From Anaerolineae bacterium (lineage in GTDB: Bacteria; Chloroflexota; Anaerolineae; Promineifilales; Promineifilaceae): a stretch of DNA of 64,000 nt. This document shows, one piece after another, positions 33,872 to 42,303 of the stretch. Numbering within the stretch: position 1 is the first letter of the stretch; every line of letters starts with the position of its first letter. A model generated the notes under the pieces. The model ran no database searches, was not told where the DNA came from, and worked only from the letters and a program-made list of their open reading frames with translations. The stretch spans positions 248,001 through 312,000 of the forward strand of contig JAHDWK010000006.1 in the NCBI GenBank assembly GCA_023382655.1. The letters run 5' to 3'. The position numbers were made by a program, and so were the translations under genes.

Positions 33872-35698
33872 ATGAGCCAGCTTGAACAGACGTTTGTCAC
33901 GCGACACGCATCGCCAGCCGGGTCTCGTTCCCCTGCGGCCGACAAAAAAGAGGACGCACCTGCTTCCCCCACTCTCCGGGATCAGCAGCAAGCCATTCTG
34001 ATGCAAACGGCCAAGTTGCTCCTGGCAGCTACCACACCGGAAGATTTGTGGACGGCCGTCCTCACCGCCATTAACCGTTCTCTGGCCGCCGAACGCGCCG
34101 CCATCTTTTTGTATGATGAAGACCGTACCACCTGCCCCGCCGCCGAAGGACTATCACCTGACTACATCACCGCCCTATGTACACATGCCGAACTTGCCCC
34201 CAGCTACGAGTTATGGCAGAACCCCGAACCTATCGTCATCAATGACATCCACACCGACGGCCGTACCGCCAGCCTGCGCGCGGAAATGGCCGCCGAAGGC
34301 TTTCACGCCTTCATCATCTTTCCCCTCTTAACCGCCGAAGCCACGTTGATGGGCGCGCTCATTACCTATCGTGACCAGCCCATCCCCTTTACGGCCGATG
34401 ATGTGGCCGCCGGCCAAACCCTGGCCCACATGACAGCCCTGGCGCTGCACAACATTCAACTACTCACCGAAACCCGTCTGAACCTGATCCGTGAACAGCA
34501 GTTGAATGAAATCACCCGCACCCTGGCCAGTACCATGGATCTGCCCACCATCCTCGGCCACGTCTTGCGCATGACGGCCGACCTGACCGGGGCTGACGCC
34601 GGTTTGTTGGGATTGGTTATTGACCACCAAATGATGACCTTTTACCCACACAACATCCCGGAGAGCATTGTGTTACGGCCGGCATTGCGCGGCCGGGGTA
34701 TCGCCTGGGAGGTGGTGCAAAATGGGGAGACGCTGCGCCTGGAACATTATCCTTCATACTATCTGGCACAACCACGCTGGGTAAAGGAGGGGGTGAATGC
34801 GTTAACGGCCGTGCCCCTCACCGCTGCCGACACCTGCCTGGGGGCGCTCATCCTCTTTAACCTGGGCCAAAACCGCCGCCAATTCACCGACCGCCAGGTC
34901 GCCCTGGCCGAAGCCATTGGCCGCCAGGCCGCCATCGCCATCCAGCACGCCCGCATGTACGCCGAAGCCCACCAGCGCACCACTGCCTTGCGCAATGCCC
35001 TGGCTCGCCAGGCCGAATTGGACGACCTGAAAAACAAATTCATCCAGACCGTTTCCCACGAACTGCGTACCCCCCTGGGCATCATTCACGGCCACGCCGA
35101 ACTGATGGGCATGGGGGCAATGGGTGAATTATCATCACGCCTGAAAGAGTCGGTAGACATCATTTCGCGGCGGGTACACATGTTAATTGACCTGATGGAC
35201 GACCTGACAGCCATGCTCGCGGCCGAAACCCAGGAGCTACGCCGCGAAGCAGTGCAGCTTGACCGCCTGCTTTATGATATGCTGGCTGAATATCGCCTGC
35301 AAGCAAACAAAACAAACATCACGCTCAAAACTGAGATCGCCCAGGCCATTCCCGCCATCATGGGCGATATAAACCATCTGCGGCGGGTGGTAGACAATTT
35401 GGTCTCCAACGCCTTTAAGTTTACTCCCCCGGAAGGTACAGTAACGCTGCGCCTCTGGCCGGAAGAAAACCAGGTAGTTCTGGAAGTGTCCGACACGGGC
35501 ATGGGCATTCCTGAAGAGCAGTTGGGGCGGATATTTGAGCGTTTTTATCAGGTAAACAACCACAGCAAACGGCAGCACGGGGGTACCGGCCTGGGGTTAG
35601 CCCTGGTTAAAGAAATCGCACAATCCCATCGCGGCGATGTATCCGTCACCAGCGAAGTCGGCGTCGGCACCACCTTCCGCATTGTGTTACCTGCTTGA
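33872..35698 (+). CDS. GAF-domain sensor histidine kinase
   Basis: A 608-residue soluble kinase with two GAF-like sensor domains (about 45-195 and 215-365), a HisKA domain with His396 in VSHELRTPLG, and a HATPase domain with N box NLVSNAFKFTP, G1 DTGMGIP and G2 GTGLGLALV. No membrane helix is evident, so it probably senses a cytoplasmic small molecule or redox signal. No response regulator is encoded nearby, so it is an orphan. GAGGG lies upstream of ATG 33872. Confidence 0.88.
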   Translation: MSQLEQTFVTRHASPAGSRSPAADKKEDAPASPTLRDQQQAILMQTAKLLLAATTPEDLWTAVLTAINRSLAAERAAIFLYDEDRTTCPAAEGLSPDYITALCTHAELAPSYELWQNPEPIVINDIHTDGRTASLRAEMAAEGFHAFIIFPLLTAEATLMGALITYRDQPIPFTADDVAAGQTLAHMTALALHNIQLLTETRLNLIREQQLNEITRTLASTMDLPTILGHVLRMTADLTGADAGLLGLVIDHQMMTFYPHNIPESIVLRPALRGRGIAWEVVQNGETLRLEHYPSYYLAQPRWVKEGVNALTAVPLTAADTCLGALILFNLGQNRRQFTDRQVALAEAIGRQAAIAIQHARMYAEAHQRTTALRNALARQAELDDLKNKFIQTVSHELRTPLGIIHGHAELMGMGAMGELSSRLKESVDIISRRVHMLIDLMDDLTAMLAAETQELRREAVQLDRLLYDMLAEYRLQANKTNITLKTEIAQAIPAIMGDINHLRRVVDNLVSNAFKFTPPEGTVTLRLWPEENQVVLEVSDTGMGIPEEQLGRIFERFYQVNNHSKRQHGGTGLGLALVKEIAQSHRGDVSVTSEVGVGTTFRIVLPA

Positions 35699-35700
35699 GG

Positions 35701-35727
35701 TTGGTTCAATCTTTGAGATTGAACCAA
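35701..35727. repeat. TTGGTTCAATCT hairpin
   Basis: 12-bp perfect arms (35701-35712 and 35716-35727) with a three-base loop right after the kinase stop. Possible terminator without a T-run. Confidence 0.75.
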
Positions 35728-35732
35728 TCTGA

Positions 35733-35738
35733 TATACT
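35733..35738 (+). promoter_or_regulatory. extended -10 element before the P-loop kinase (possible leaderless start)
   Basis: TGA-TATACT (TG at 35730-35731) ends six bases before ATG 35745. The spacing matches that before aceK, so the mRNA may begin at the start codon. Confidence 0.35.
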
Positions 35739-35744
35739 TCCCTT

Positions 35745-36317
35745 ATGATGTTCATGCCAACAAACATACCATGCCCAAACATCATTCTTATCACCGGCAA
35801 CATGGCTTCGGGAAAATCAAGTGTGGCTCAAGCCCTGGCAGAACGACTGCCCAAGAGTGTTCACCTGCGTGGTGATTTGTTTCGCCGCATGATCATAAAC
35901 GGCCGTACCGAAATGACATTCAATTTGTCTGCCGAAGCCCACCAACAACTTCTGCTGCGCTATGACCTGGCAGTTACCACCGCCAAACGTTACGTTCAAG
36001 CCGGATTTACCGTGATCTATCAAGATGTTATTATTGGCGTTGCGCTGCGCGATGTATTGGCTTCATTTTACCCCTATCAGCCCGGTGTTGTGGTATTATG
36101 CCCGCGCCCGGATGTGGTGGAAATGCGTGATCAAGCTCGTCAAAAAACCGGTTACCCTGACCGGGCATCTGTAGAGACTTTTGATCACATTCTGCGTTCT
36201 GAAACGCCCCACATTGGTTACTGGCTCGACAATTCTGATCTGTCCGTAATCAAAACGGTTGAGGCTATCTTGCACCATTTTGCCGAAGCAGCCATTTCAC
36301 AATCCTATGCCAAATGA
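35745..36317 (+). CDS. P-loop nucleotide kinase, zeta-toxin/phosphotransferase-like
   Basis: A 190-residue AAA-type P-loop protein with Walker A GNMASGKSS (about 18-26) and a following HLRGDLFRR strand-loop, as in chloramphenicol-phosphotransferase-like and zeta-type kinases; a second strand TVIYQDVIIG and the Arg-rich EMRDQARQK lid fit a small-molecule kinase. The substrate is unknown. The last 11 bases overlap selA, which suggests translational coupling, but a link to selenium is only contextual. ATGs at 35745, 35748 and 35754 are all possible starts. Confidence 0.6.
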   Translation: MMFMPTNIPCPNIILITGNMASGKSSVAQALAERLPKSVHLRGDLFRRMIINGRTEMTFNLSAEAHQQLLLRYDLAVTTAKRYVQAGFTVIYQDVIIGVALRDVLASFYPYQPGVVVLCPRPDVVEMRDQARQKTGYPDRASVETFDHILRSETPHIGYWLDNSDLSVIKTVEAILHHFAEAAISQSYAK

Positions 36318-37707
36318 TTCTTCACAAATAAAACTGCGCGAACTACCAGGGGTAGATCGGCTGCTACAAATGCCGGACACGGCCGTCCTCCTCTCCCTCT
36401 ACGGCCGTACCCTCACCCTTGAAGCCCTGCGCCACACGCTGGAGAGTGTGCGGTCGGGCCTATTGCAGGGTCGGGTCACGGCCGTGCCCCCGGCGCCGCT
36501 CCTCATCCAATCGGCCACCGACTGGCTGGAAAATCTGCTCACCCCCAGCCTGCGCCCTGTCATCAACGCCACCGGCGTCATCGTGCATACCAATCTGGGG
36601 CGCGCCCCACTCAGCCAGGCGGCCCGCCAGGCCATAGACGCCGCCGCTCGCAGCTACAGCAATCTGGAATATGACCTGGTCGCCGGGGAGCGCGGCTCGC
36701 GCCATGCCCACGCCACCCAACTGCTGCCCCACCTCACCGGGGCCGACAGTTCAATGGTGGTCAATAACAATGCCGCCGCCGTTTTACTCATGCTCACCGC
36801 GTTGTGTCACGGCCGTCAGGTCATCATCAGCCGGGGCCAATTGGTGGAAATCGGCGGGGGTTTTCGCATCCCGGACGTGATGGCCCAATCCGGGGCCACC
36901 CTGGTAGAAGTGGGCACGACCAACCGCACCCACCTGCGCGACTATAGCCGCGCCATCAACGAGCAAACCGCCGCCATCCTGGTGGCGCACCATTCCAATT
37001 ACAAGATCGTCGGTTTCACCAGCGAGCCATCATTAGCAGAACTGGCGGAACTGGCGCACACTCACCATTTGCCGCTGCTGTTTGACCAGGGCAGCGGCGC
37101 GCTGCTAGACACATCCCCCTTCGGTTTAGACCCGGAACCAACCGTGCCGGACGGCATTCAGGCCGGTTGTGATCTGGTCGCCTTCAGCGGCGACAAACTG
37201 TTGGGTGGGCCGCAGGCGGGCATCCTGGTGGGGCGGGCTGACCTGATCGCCCGCTGCCAGCAGCACCCCCTGGCGCGGGCGGTACGCGCCGACAAATTGT
37301 GCCTGGCCGGATTGGCCGCCACACTGACCCATTATGCCCGCGATGAGGCGCTCACGGCCGTACCCGTCTGGCAGATGATAGCGATGTCGTTGGCAGAGAT
37401 AACGGCCGTCGCCGAGAATTGGCTTACCCACTTACAGGCAAACGGCATAACCGCCGAGTTGATAAATGGGGAGTCCACCGTCGGCGGCGGCAGCCTGCCC
37501 GGAACCAGCCTGCCCACCTGCCTCATAGCTTTATCGCCCACCAATCCCGACGCCCTGGCTGCCCGGCTGCGGGCCGAAGCCATACCGGTGATTGGGCGCA
37601 TTCAAGACGGCCGTTACCTGCTAGACCCACGCACCGTTTTGCCCGAACAGGTTGATAATTTGCGGCAATCGCTGGTAAACTGTGCAAAAGAGGAGATTGG
37701 CGATTAG
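36307..37707 (+). CDS. selA: L-seryl-tRNA(Sec) selenium transferase
   Basis: A 466-residue PLP enzyme that converts seryl-tRNA(Sec) to selenocysteinyl-tRNA(Sec). Landmarks: INATGVIVHTNLGRAPLS, the SNLEYDLVAGERGSRH stretch, VVNNNAAAVLL, and the PLP Lys297 in FSGDKLLGGPQAG. ATG 36307 (MPNDSSQIKLREL) gives the family N-terminus and overlaps the upstream kinase gene. selB, selD and a tRNA-Sec gene were not found in the window. The C-terminus IGD and the TAG are encoded by a GAGATTG heptamer array. Confidence 0.92.
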   Translation: MPNDSSQIKLRELPGVDRLLQMPDTAVLLSLYGRTLTLEALRHTLESVRSGLLQGRVTAVPPAPLLIQSATDWLENLLTPSLRPVINATGVIVHTNLGRAPLSQAARQAIDAAARSYSNLEYDLVAGERGSRHAHATQLLPHLTGADSSMVVNNNAAAVLLMLTALCHGRQVIISRGQLVEIGGGFRIPDVMAQSGATLVEVGTTNRTHLRDYSRAINEQTAAILVAHHSNYKIVGFTSEPSLAELAELAHTHHLPLLFDQGSGALLDTSPFGLDPEPTVPDGIQAGCDLVAFSGDKLLGGPQAGILVGRADLIARCQQHPLARAVRADKLCLAGLAATLTHYARDEALTAVPVWQMIAMSLAEITAVAENWLTHLQANGITAELINGESTVGGGSLPGTSLPTCLIALSPTNPDALAARLRAEAIPVIGRIQDGRYLLDPRTVLPEQVDNLRQSLVNCAKEEIGD

Positions 37708-37734
37708 AGATTGACAATCTCCAATCTCTAGTCT
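37693..37734. repeat. GAGATTG heptamer array ending selA
   Basis: GAGATTG, GCGATTA, GAGATTG, then ACAATCT, CCAATCT, CTAGTCT in reverse orientation; the selA stop TAG is at 37705-37707. Confidence 0.85.
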
Positions 37735-37743
37735 CTCAATAAC

Positions 37744-38748
37744 ATGACCACATTAACCAGAATTCTAGCCATCGAAACCTCCTGTGATGAAACGGCCGCC
37801 GCTGTGGTGGAAAACGGCCGTACCATTCTCAGCAACATCATCGCCAGCCAGGTTGATTTACACGCGCAGTATGGTGGCGTCTTCCCGGAGGTGGCCTCAC
37901 GCCGCCACATTGAGGTCATTTACACTGTGGTCAACCAGGCGTTGGAAACGGCTCATCTGGGACTGGACGATGTGGATTGTGTCGCTGTCACGCAGGGGCC
38001 AGGATTGGTAGGCTCACTCCTGGTGGGGGTGAACATGGCCAAAGGATTGGCCCTGGCCCGTAATAAACCGCTGCTAGGCATTAACCATATTGAGGGACAC
38101 ATTTACTCCTTGTGGCTGACCGAAGAAGCCGAGAATTTCACCTTTCCCATTTTGAATCTGGTGGTCAGCGGTGGGCACACGGAGCTGTATCTGATGGTGG
38201 AACACGGCCGTTACCAACACCTGGGTGGCACGCTGGATGACGCCGCCGGTGAAGCGTTTGATAAAGTGGGGCGGCTGTTGGGGCTGCCCTTCCCTGGCGG
38301 CCCGGCCATTGACCGCGCCGCCCGCAGTGGCAATCCCCAGGCATACAAATTTCCGCGTGGAGTGATGGATGATGGTTTTAACTTCAGCTTCAGTGGCTTG
38401 AAGACGGCCGTGCTGCGCCAGGTTCAACCCACCCCGGCCAACCGGCGGCCCATTCCCGACCTGGCTGCCAGCTTTCAAGCCGCCGTCGTAGACGCCCTGG
38501 TGACAAAAACGGAACGGGCGGCCCAGGCATATGGGGTCACGGCCGTGCATCTGACCGGTGGCGTCTCCGCCAACAGCGCCCTGCGGCAGACCATGAAAGA
38601 ACGCCTGGCCGTACCCGTTCGCTTCCCACCGCCCATCCTCTGCACCGATAATGCGGCCATGATTGCTGCTGCCGCTCATTGGCATTTTCTTACAGGGCAC
38701 CAACATTCGCTCGATCTGGATGTCATTCCCAGCCTGCAATTGGTATAA
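37744..38748 (+). CDS. tsaD: tRNA N6-adenosine threonylcarbamoyltransferase TsaD
   Basis: A 334-residue ASKHA-fold enzyme that, with TsaB and TsaE, puts the t6A modification on tRNAs reading ANN codons. Features: AIETSCDETAAAVV at the N-terminus, metal ligands His115 and His119 in NHIEGH, VVSGGHTELYLM, the GEAFDKVGRLLGLPFPGGP block, and LTGGVSANSALR. The start at ATG 37744 follows the repeat array after selA. TsaB and TsaE are not in the window. Confidence 0.94.
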   Translation: MTTLTRILAIETSCDETAAAVVENGRTILSNIIASQVDLHAQYGGVFPEVASRRHIEVIYTVVNQALETAHLGLDDVDCVAVTQGPGLVGSLLVGVNMAKGLALARNKPLLGINHIEGHIYSLWLTEEAENFTFPILNLVVSGGHTELYLMVEHGRYQHLGGTLDDAAGEAFDKVGRLLGLPFPGGPAIDRAARSGNPQAYKFPRGVMDDGFNFSFSGLKTAVLRQVQPTPANRRPIPDLAASFQAAVVDALVTKTERAAQAYGVTAVHLTGGVSANSALRQTMKERLAVPVRFPPPILCTDNAAMIAAAAHWHFLTGHQHSLDLDVIPSLQLV

Positions 38749-38749
38749 T
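38744..38749 (+). promoter_or_regulatory. -10 element for the downstream histidine kinase
   Basis: TATAAT overlaps the tsaD stop, 65 bases before the next start. No good -35 is visible. Confidence 0.3.
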
Positions 38750-38762
38750 AGCCGCGCACGGT

Positions 38763-38797
38763 AGCGATCACCGATTGCCAATTACCGATCACGAGGC
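38763..38797. repeat. ACCGATT heptamer array
   Basis: AGCGATC, ACCGATT, GCCAATT, ACCGATC, ACGAGGC between tsaD and the sensor kinase. Confidence 0.7.
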
Positions 38798-38813
38798 GAA
38801 GTAGTGCACTCAT

Positions 38814-40952
38814 ATGATTCATTCACCCGAAATGCCCGACCTCTCAGGAATTGAAGCCGAAAACGGTAACACCTTTTCCTTAACACAAACCATTGCTGAC
38901 GTATTGCGCCACATTGAGAAAGACGGCCTGGATATTGACCGGGTGATGGACGCTGTGGTGGAAACGGCCGTGCGCCACTTCAACGCCTTCGATGGCAGCC
39001 TGATCGTCGTCAACCAGGCCCAACAGATCGAACACACCTGCTACTACCAGGACGAACCACACCGCCGTGAGCCAGATGTCTTCTTACAAGATGTCATCCG
39101 GGAAGGCGTCGCCGGTTGGGTCATTCGCAAACGGCGGCCCTACCTGGCAACCGACATTTTCCAGGACAAACAATGGCTCAAGCGACCAGGCTTGCCCCCA
39201 AACACGTCGTCCCAATCAGCCATCTGTGTACCGCTGCTCATCCGGGGCCGGGTGGTTGGCGTGTTGACCCTACACCGCCAAAATATGTCTCACTTCACCG
39301 AGCAAGATGTCGAATTATTGGCAGATTTTTCTGCCGAAGCCGCCAGTCATGTGGAAAACGCACGTTTATTTGCCGCTTCCCAAAGACAGTTGCAAATAGC
39401 CGCCCTGCTCAATGAAGCCAGCCGCGCCATCAATTCCTCCTTAGATCTCACCGAGATTATGCAATCGCTGCTGCTGCAAATGAATGAATTTCTCAATGCC
39501 GAAGCCGTCTCCATTGCCCTGGTAGATGAACAGACGAATGAGTTGGTTTACCAGATTGCCGCCGGCGTGGGGGAAAATGAAATTCGCGGCCTGCGCATAC
39601 CGTCAAACCAGGGTGTTTCGGGTTGGGTGATGGAACACTGCCAGCCCGTGCTGATTTCCGATACCAGCCGTGACCCCCGCTTCCAACCCGGCCTGGGCGA
39701 CAAACGCACCGGCTACCCCACCCGCGCCATGATTTGTGCGCCGATCCAATATAAAGGCGATGTCTTGGGCACCATCCAGGCGATCAACCCTTCTGAAGGA
39801 TCGTTTATGGAACAAGACCTGGATTTGCTGATGAACCTGGCTAATATCGCCAGCACCGCCATTGCCAATGCCAAACAGTTTGCCCGCACCCAGGCCGCCG
39901 AAGCCCAATACGCCAGCCTGTTTCAAGATACCATTGACCCCATCATCCTTACGGACCTGGAAGGATATATTACCCAGGTGAATCGCCGCGCCATCCAGCT
40001 ATTACGTTTTGGGCGTGCGGAATTGCTGGGTAAACATATCAGCCATCTGCACGAACCGGGCACAGAACTGCTGAAGGCCAGCGCCATACAAAGTGATACG
40101 GTCAGAGTTTTCACCAGCAGAATTGTGACGCAAGATGGGCAGGCGCTTTCGGTGGAGGTGTATGCCCGGCGTACCCTTTTTGAGCAGAGTGAGATATTGC
40201 AGTGGATTTTCCATGACATCTCCAAACATGTGGAACTGGAAGAGATGCGCCGCGATTTAACGGCGATGTTGTTCCATGATTTGCAAAGCCCTCTGGGAAA
40301 TGTGATTTCCAGCCTGGAATTGCTTTCTTATGAAATACCGCCGATGGATCCCGGTTCGCCGCTGCTATATATGCTGGATATTGCCAAGCGCAGTAGCGAG
40401 CGGCTGCAAACGCTGGTGCGGTCGCTGCTGGATATTAACCGGCTGGAAGCGGGCAATCCCATCATTGAACGGACGCTGGTGGATATTTATGACCTGGTGG
40501 ATGAGGTGCGGGAGATTGAACGGCCGAACTTTGAACAGCGCCGGGTATTGTTTGTAGAGGCGCTGTCACCGGCGTTACCGGATATTTATGTGGAAGAGGA
40601 TATGATTCGCCGGGTGCTGATCAACCTGGTGGGTAATGCCCTGAAGTACAGCATGGAAGGGCAGCAAATCACAGTGGCGGCGGAGTTGACTGAGGATCAG
40701 GGCGGTGTGCTTTTTTCGGTCAGTGACCAGGGCATGGGCATTCCTTTGGAGTTTCGGCAGTCTATTTTTGAGAAGTTTGAGCGTATTAAACAGGGGGGCG
40801 GTGATTCTAAGGGATTGGGCCTGGGATTGGCGTTTTGCCGCCTGGCGGTAGAAGCGCACAACGGCCGTATCTGGGTGGATGATGCGCCCGGTGGTGGGGC
40901 CTGTTTCCATTTTATTATCCCTTTTCGTGTGCCTGATGATTTTCGTAAGTGA
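38814..40952 (+). CDS. GAF-GAF-PAS sensor histidine kinase
   Basis: A 712-residue soluble kinase: two GAF domains (about 40-185 and 205-350, each with the CVPL/CAPI-type core strand), a PAS domain (about 365-475), a HisKA-like domain with His488 in FHDLQSPLG, and a HATPase domain with NLVGNALKYS, DQGMGIP and GLGLGLAFCRL. The phosphoacceptor box is FHDLQSPL rather than SHELRTPL, a known variant. No response regulator is adjacent. It is in a stretch of nearly 1.9 kb without an ACGGCCGT octamer, the longest gap I noticed. Confidence 0.88.
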   Translation: MIHSPEMPDLSGIEAENGNTFSLTQTIADVLRHIEKDGLDIDRVMDAVVETAVRHFNAFDGSLIVVNQAQQIEHTCYYQDEPHRREPDVFLQDVIREGVAGWVIRKRRPYLATDIFQDKQWLKRPGLPPNTSSQSAICVPLLIRGRVVGVLTLHRQNMSHFTEQDVELLADFSAEAASHVENARLFAASQRQLQIAALLNEASRAINSSLDLTEIMQSLLLQMNEFLNAEAVSIALVDEQTNELVYQIAAGVGENEIRGLRIPSNQGVSGWVMEHCQPVLISDTSRDPRFQPGLGDKRTGYPTRAMICAPIQYKGDVLGTIQAINPSEGSFMEQDLDLLMNLANIASTAIANAKQFARTQAAEAQYASLFQDTIDPIILTDLEGYITQVNRRAIQLLRFGRAELLGKHISHLHEPGTELLKASAIQSDTVRVFTSRIVTQDGQALSVEVYARRTLFEQSEILQWIFHDISKHVELEEMRRDLTAMLFHDLQSPLGNVISSLELLSYEIPPMDPGSPLLYMLDIAKRSSERLQTLVRSLLDINRLEAGNPIIERTLVDIYDLVDEVREIERPNFEQRRVLFVEALSPALPDIYVEEDMIRRVLINLVGNALKYSMEGQQITVAAELTEDQGGVLFSVSDQGMGIPLEFRQSIFEKFERIKQGGGDSKGLGLGLAFCRLAVEAHNGRIWVDDAPGGGACFHFIIPFRVPDDFRK

Positions 40953-40963
40953 TTTTCCATTTT

Positions 40964-41027
40964 GAGATCAGGAGATTAGGAGATTGAGAGATTGGCCCAA
41001 ATCTCCCCATCTCTTAATCACTTAATC
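40964..41027. repeat. GAGATTGG octamer array
   Basis: Eight contiguous 8-bp units: GAGATCAG, GAGATTAG, GAGATTGA, GAGATTGG, then CCCAAATC, TCCCCATC, TCTTAATC, ACTTAATC in reverse orientation. Confidence 0.85.
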
Positions 41028-41041
41028 TCTGATATGTGCCT

Positions 41042-42265
41042 ATGACCACCAAACGATTGTATTATGAAGATGCGTATACCACCCGCTTTAAGGCGCGGAT
41101 ATTGGAACGGGTGCGCCTGGAAAAGGGTACGGCCGTTGTCCTGGACAAAAGTTACTTTTACCCCACTTCCGGCGGGCAGCCTTTTGACAAAGGGTTTATC
41201 AACGATGTGCCCGTCTTAGATGTAACCGTTCGGGAAATAGATGGGGCGATATTGCATTGGATCAGCAAAGGGGACATCTGGTCAGAAGATATTGTGGCGG
41301 ATATTGATTGGGCGCGCCGCTTTGACCACATGCAGCAGCACACAGGTCAACACATTTTGTCCCAGGCGTTTATCCGGGTGGCTAACGCCGAGACGTTAAG
41401 TTTTCACTTGAGTGAGGAGACGGTGACGATTGACCTGGAAGCCACGGCCGTGCAGCCCGAACACATCGAACAGGCGGAATTTCTGGCAAACCAGGTGGTC
41501 TGGCAAAACCGCCCGGTACGCATTCGCGCCGCGTCAACGGAGGAAGCCCAAGAGCTTCCCCTGCGTAAGATTCCCGCCGGGCGAGACGGCCGTCTGCGCC
41601 TGATTGAGATTGAGGGTTTTGACATTACCGCTTGCGGTGGCACACACGTCAGCGCCACCGGTGAGGTGGGATTGATTAAAGTCGTAAAGTTGGGCCGGGT
41701 GGGCGCCAATTTGCGTGTGGAATTTTGCTGTGGGCAGCGGGCGCTGGGGGACTACCGGCAAAAGAACAGTGTGGTGAATCGGTTGACGGCCGTGTTGACC
41801 ACCGGCGCTGGCGAAATCGTAGACTCTGTGACCAAATTACAGGAAGAAGTAAAAGAAGCTCGCCGCCAGATCAAACGCCAGCAAACCAGCCTTATCCAAC
41901 TGGAAGCGGACAACCTGTTGGCTCAGGGCAAGAAGAAAAACGCCACCACCATCGTCACCCGCGTCTTTACCGACACGGAAAGCGACGCCAGCCACCTGCG
42001 CACACTGGCGTCACGGTTAACCAAAGAAGGTGATGTGGTCGCCTTATTAGGATTGGCCGGTGAAAAATGTATGCTCATTTTCACCCGTTCGGCCGCCGCC
42101 CCCGGTGACATGAACCAACTGATCAAACCGGCTCTGCAAACGTTAGGGTCAGCCTCCGGTGGTGGTACGGTGGAAATGGCCCAGGGGGGCGGCCCGGCGG
42201 CCGATGCGGAGCGCGTGGAGCAGGCCGTCGCGCGGGCAGAAAGGCTGCTGTTGGGGCAGTTGTGA
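41042..42265 (+). CDS. alanyl-tRNA editing protein, AlaX-L type with DHHA1 domain
   Basis: A 407-residue trans-editing enzyme that hydrolyses mischarged Ser- or Gly-tRNA(Ala). It has the AlaRS-like editing fold: FYPTSGGQPFDKG at the start, zinc ligands in HMQQHTGQH and CGGTH, then a coiled region (about 250-295) and a C-terminal DHHA1 domain with the GGGTVEMAQGGGP glycine-rich end. The full-length form corresponds to AlaRS without its catalytic domain. ATG 41042 is preferred over GTG 41036. Confidence 0.88.
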   Translation: MTTKRLYYEDAYTTRFKARILERVRLEKGTAVVLDKSYFYPTSGGQPFDKGFINDVPVLDVTVREIDGAILHWISKGDIWSEDIVADIDWARRFDHMQQHTGQHILSQAFIRVANAETLSFHLSEETVTIDLEATAVQPEHIEQAEFLANQVVWQNRPVRIRAASTEEAQELPLRKIPAGRDGRLRLIEIEGFDITACGGTHVSATGEVGLIKVVKLGRVGANLRVEFCCGQRALGDYRQKNSVVNRLTAVLTTGAGEIVDSVTKLQEEVKEARRQIKRQQTSLIQLEADNLLAQGKKKNATTIVTRVFTDTESDASHLRTLASRLTKEGDVVALLGLAGEKCMLIFTRSAAAPGDMNQLIKPALQTLGSASGGGTVEMAQGGGPAADAERVEQAVARAERLLLGQL

Positions 42266-42273
42266 TGTAATTT

Positions 42274-42292
42274 ATTGGGTAAATTACCCAAT
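42274..42292. repeat. ATTGGGTAA hairpin
   Basis: 9-bp arms (42274-42282 and 42284-42292) around one base, between alaX and the MBL-like gene; related to the TAATTGGG octamer family. Confidence 0.75.
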
Positions 42293-42303
42293 TCCCCCCT
42301 GTC

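Noticed and set aside
38960-40868. Long interval without ACGGCCGT as proof of horizontal transfer
   Set aside because: Gaps over 1 kb also occur across dnaA and folA-thyA, so absence of the octamer alone is weak evidence.
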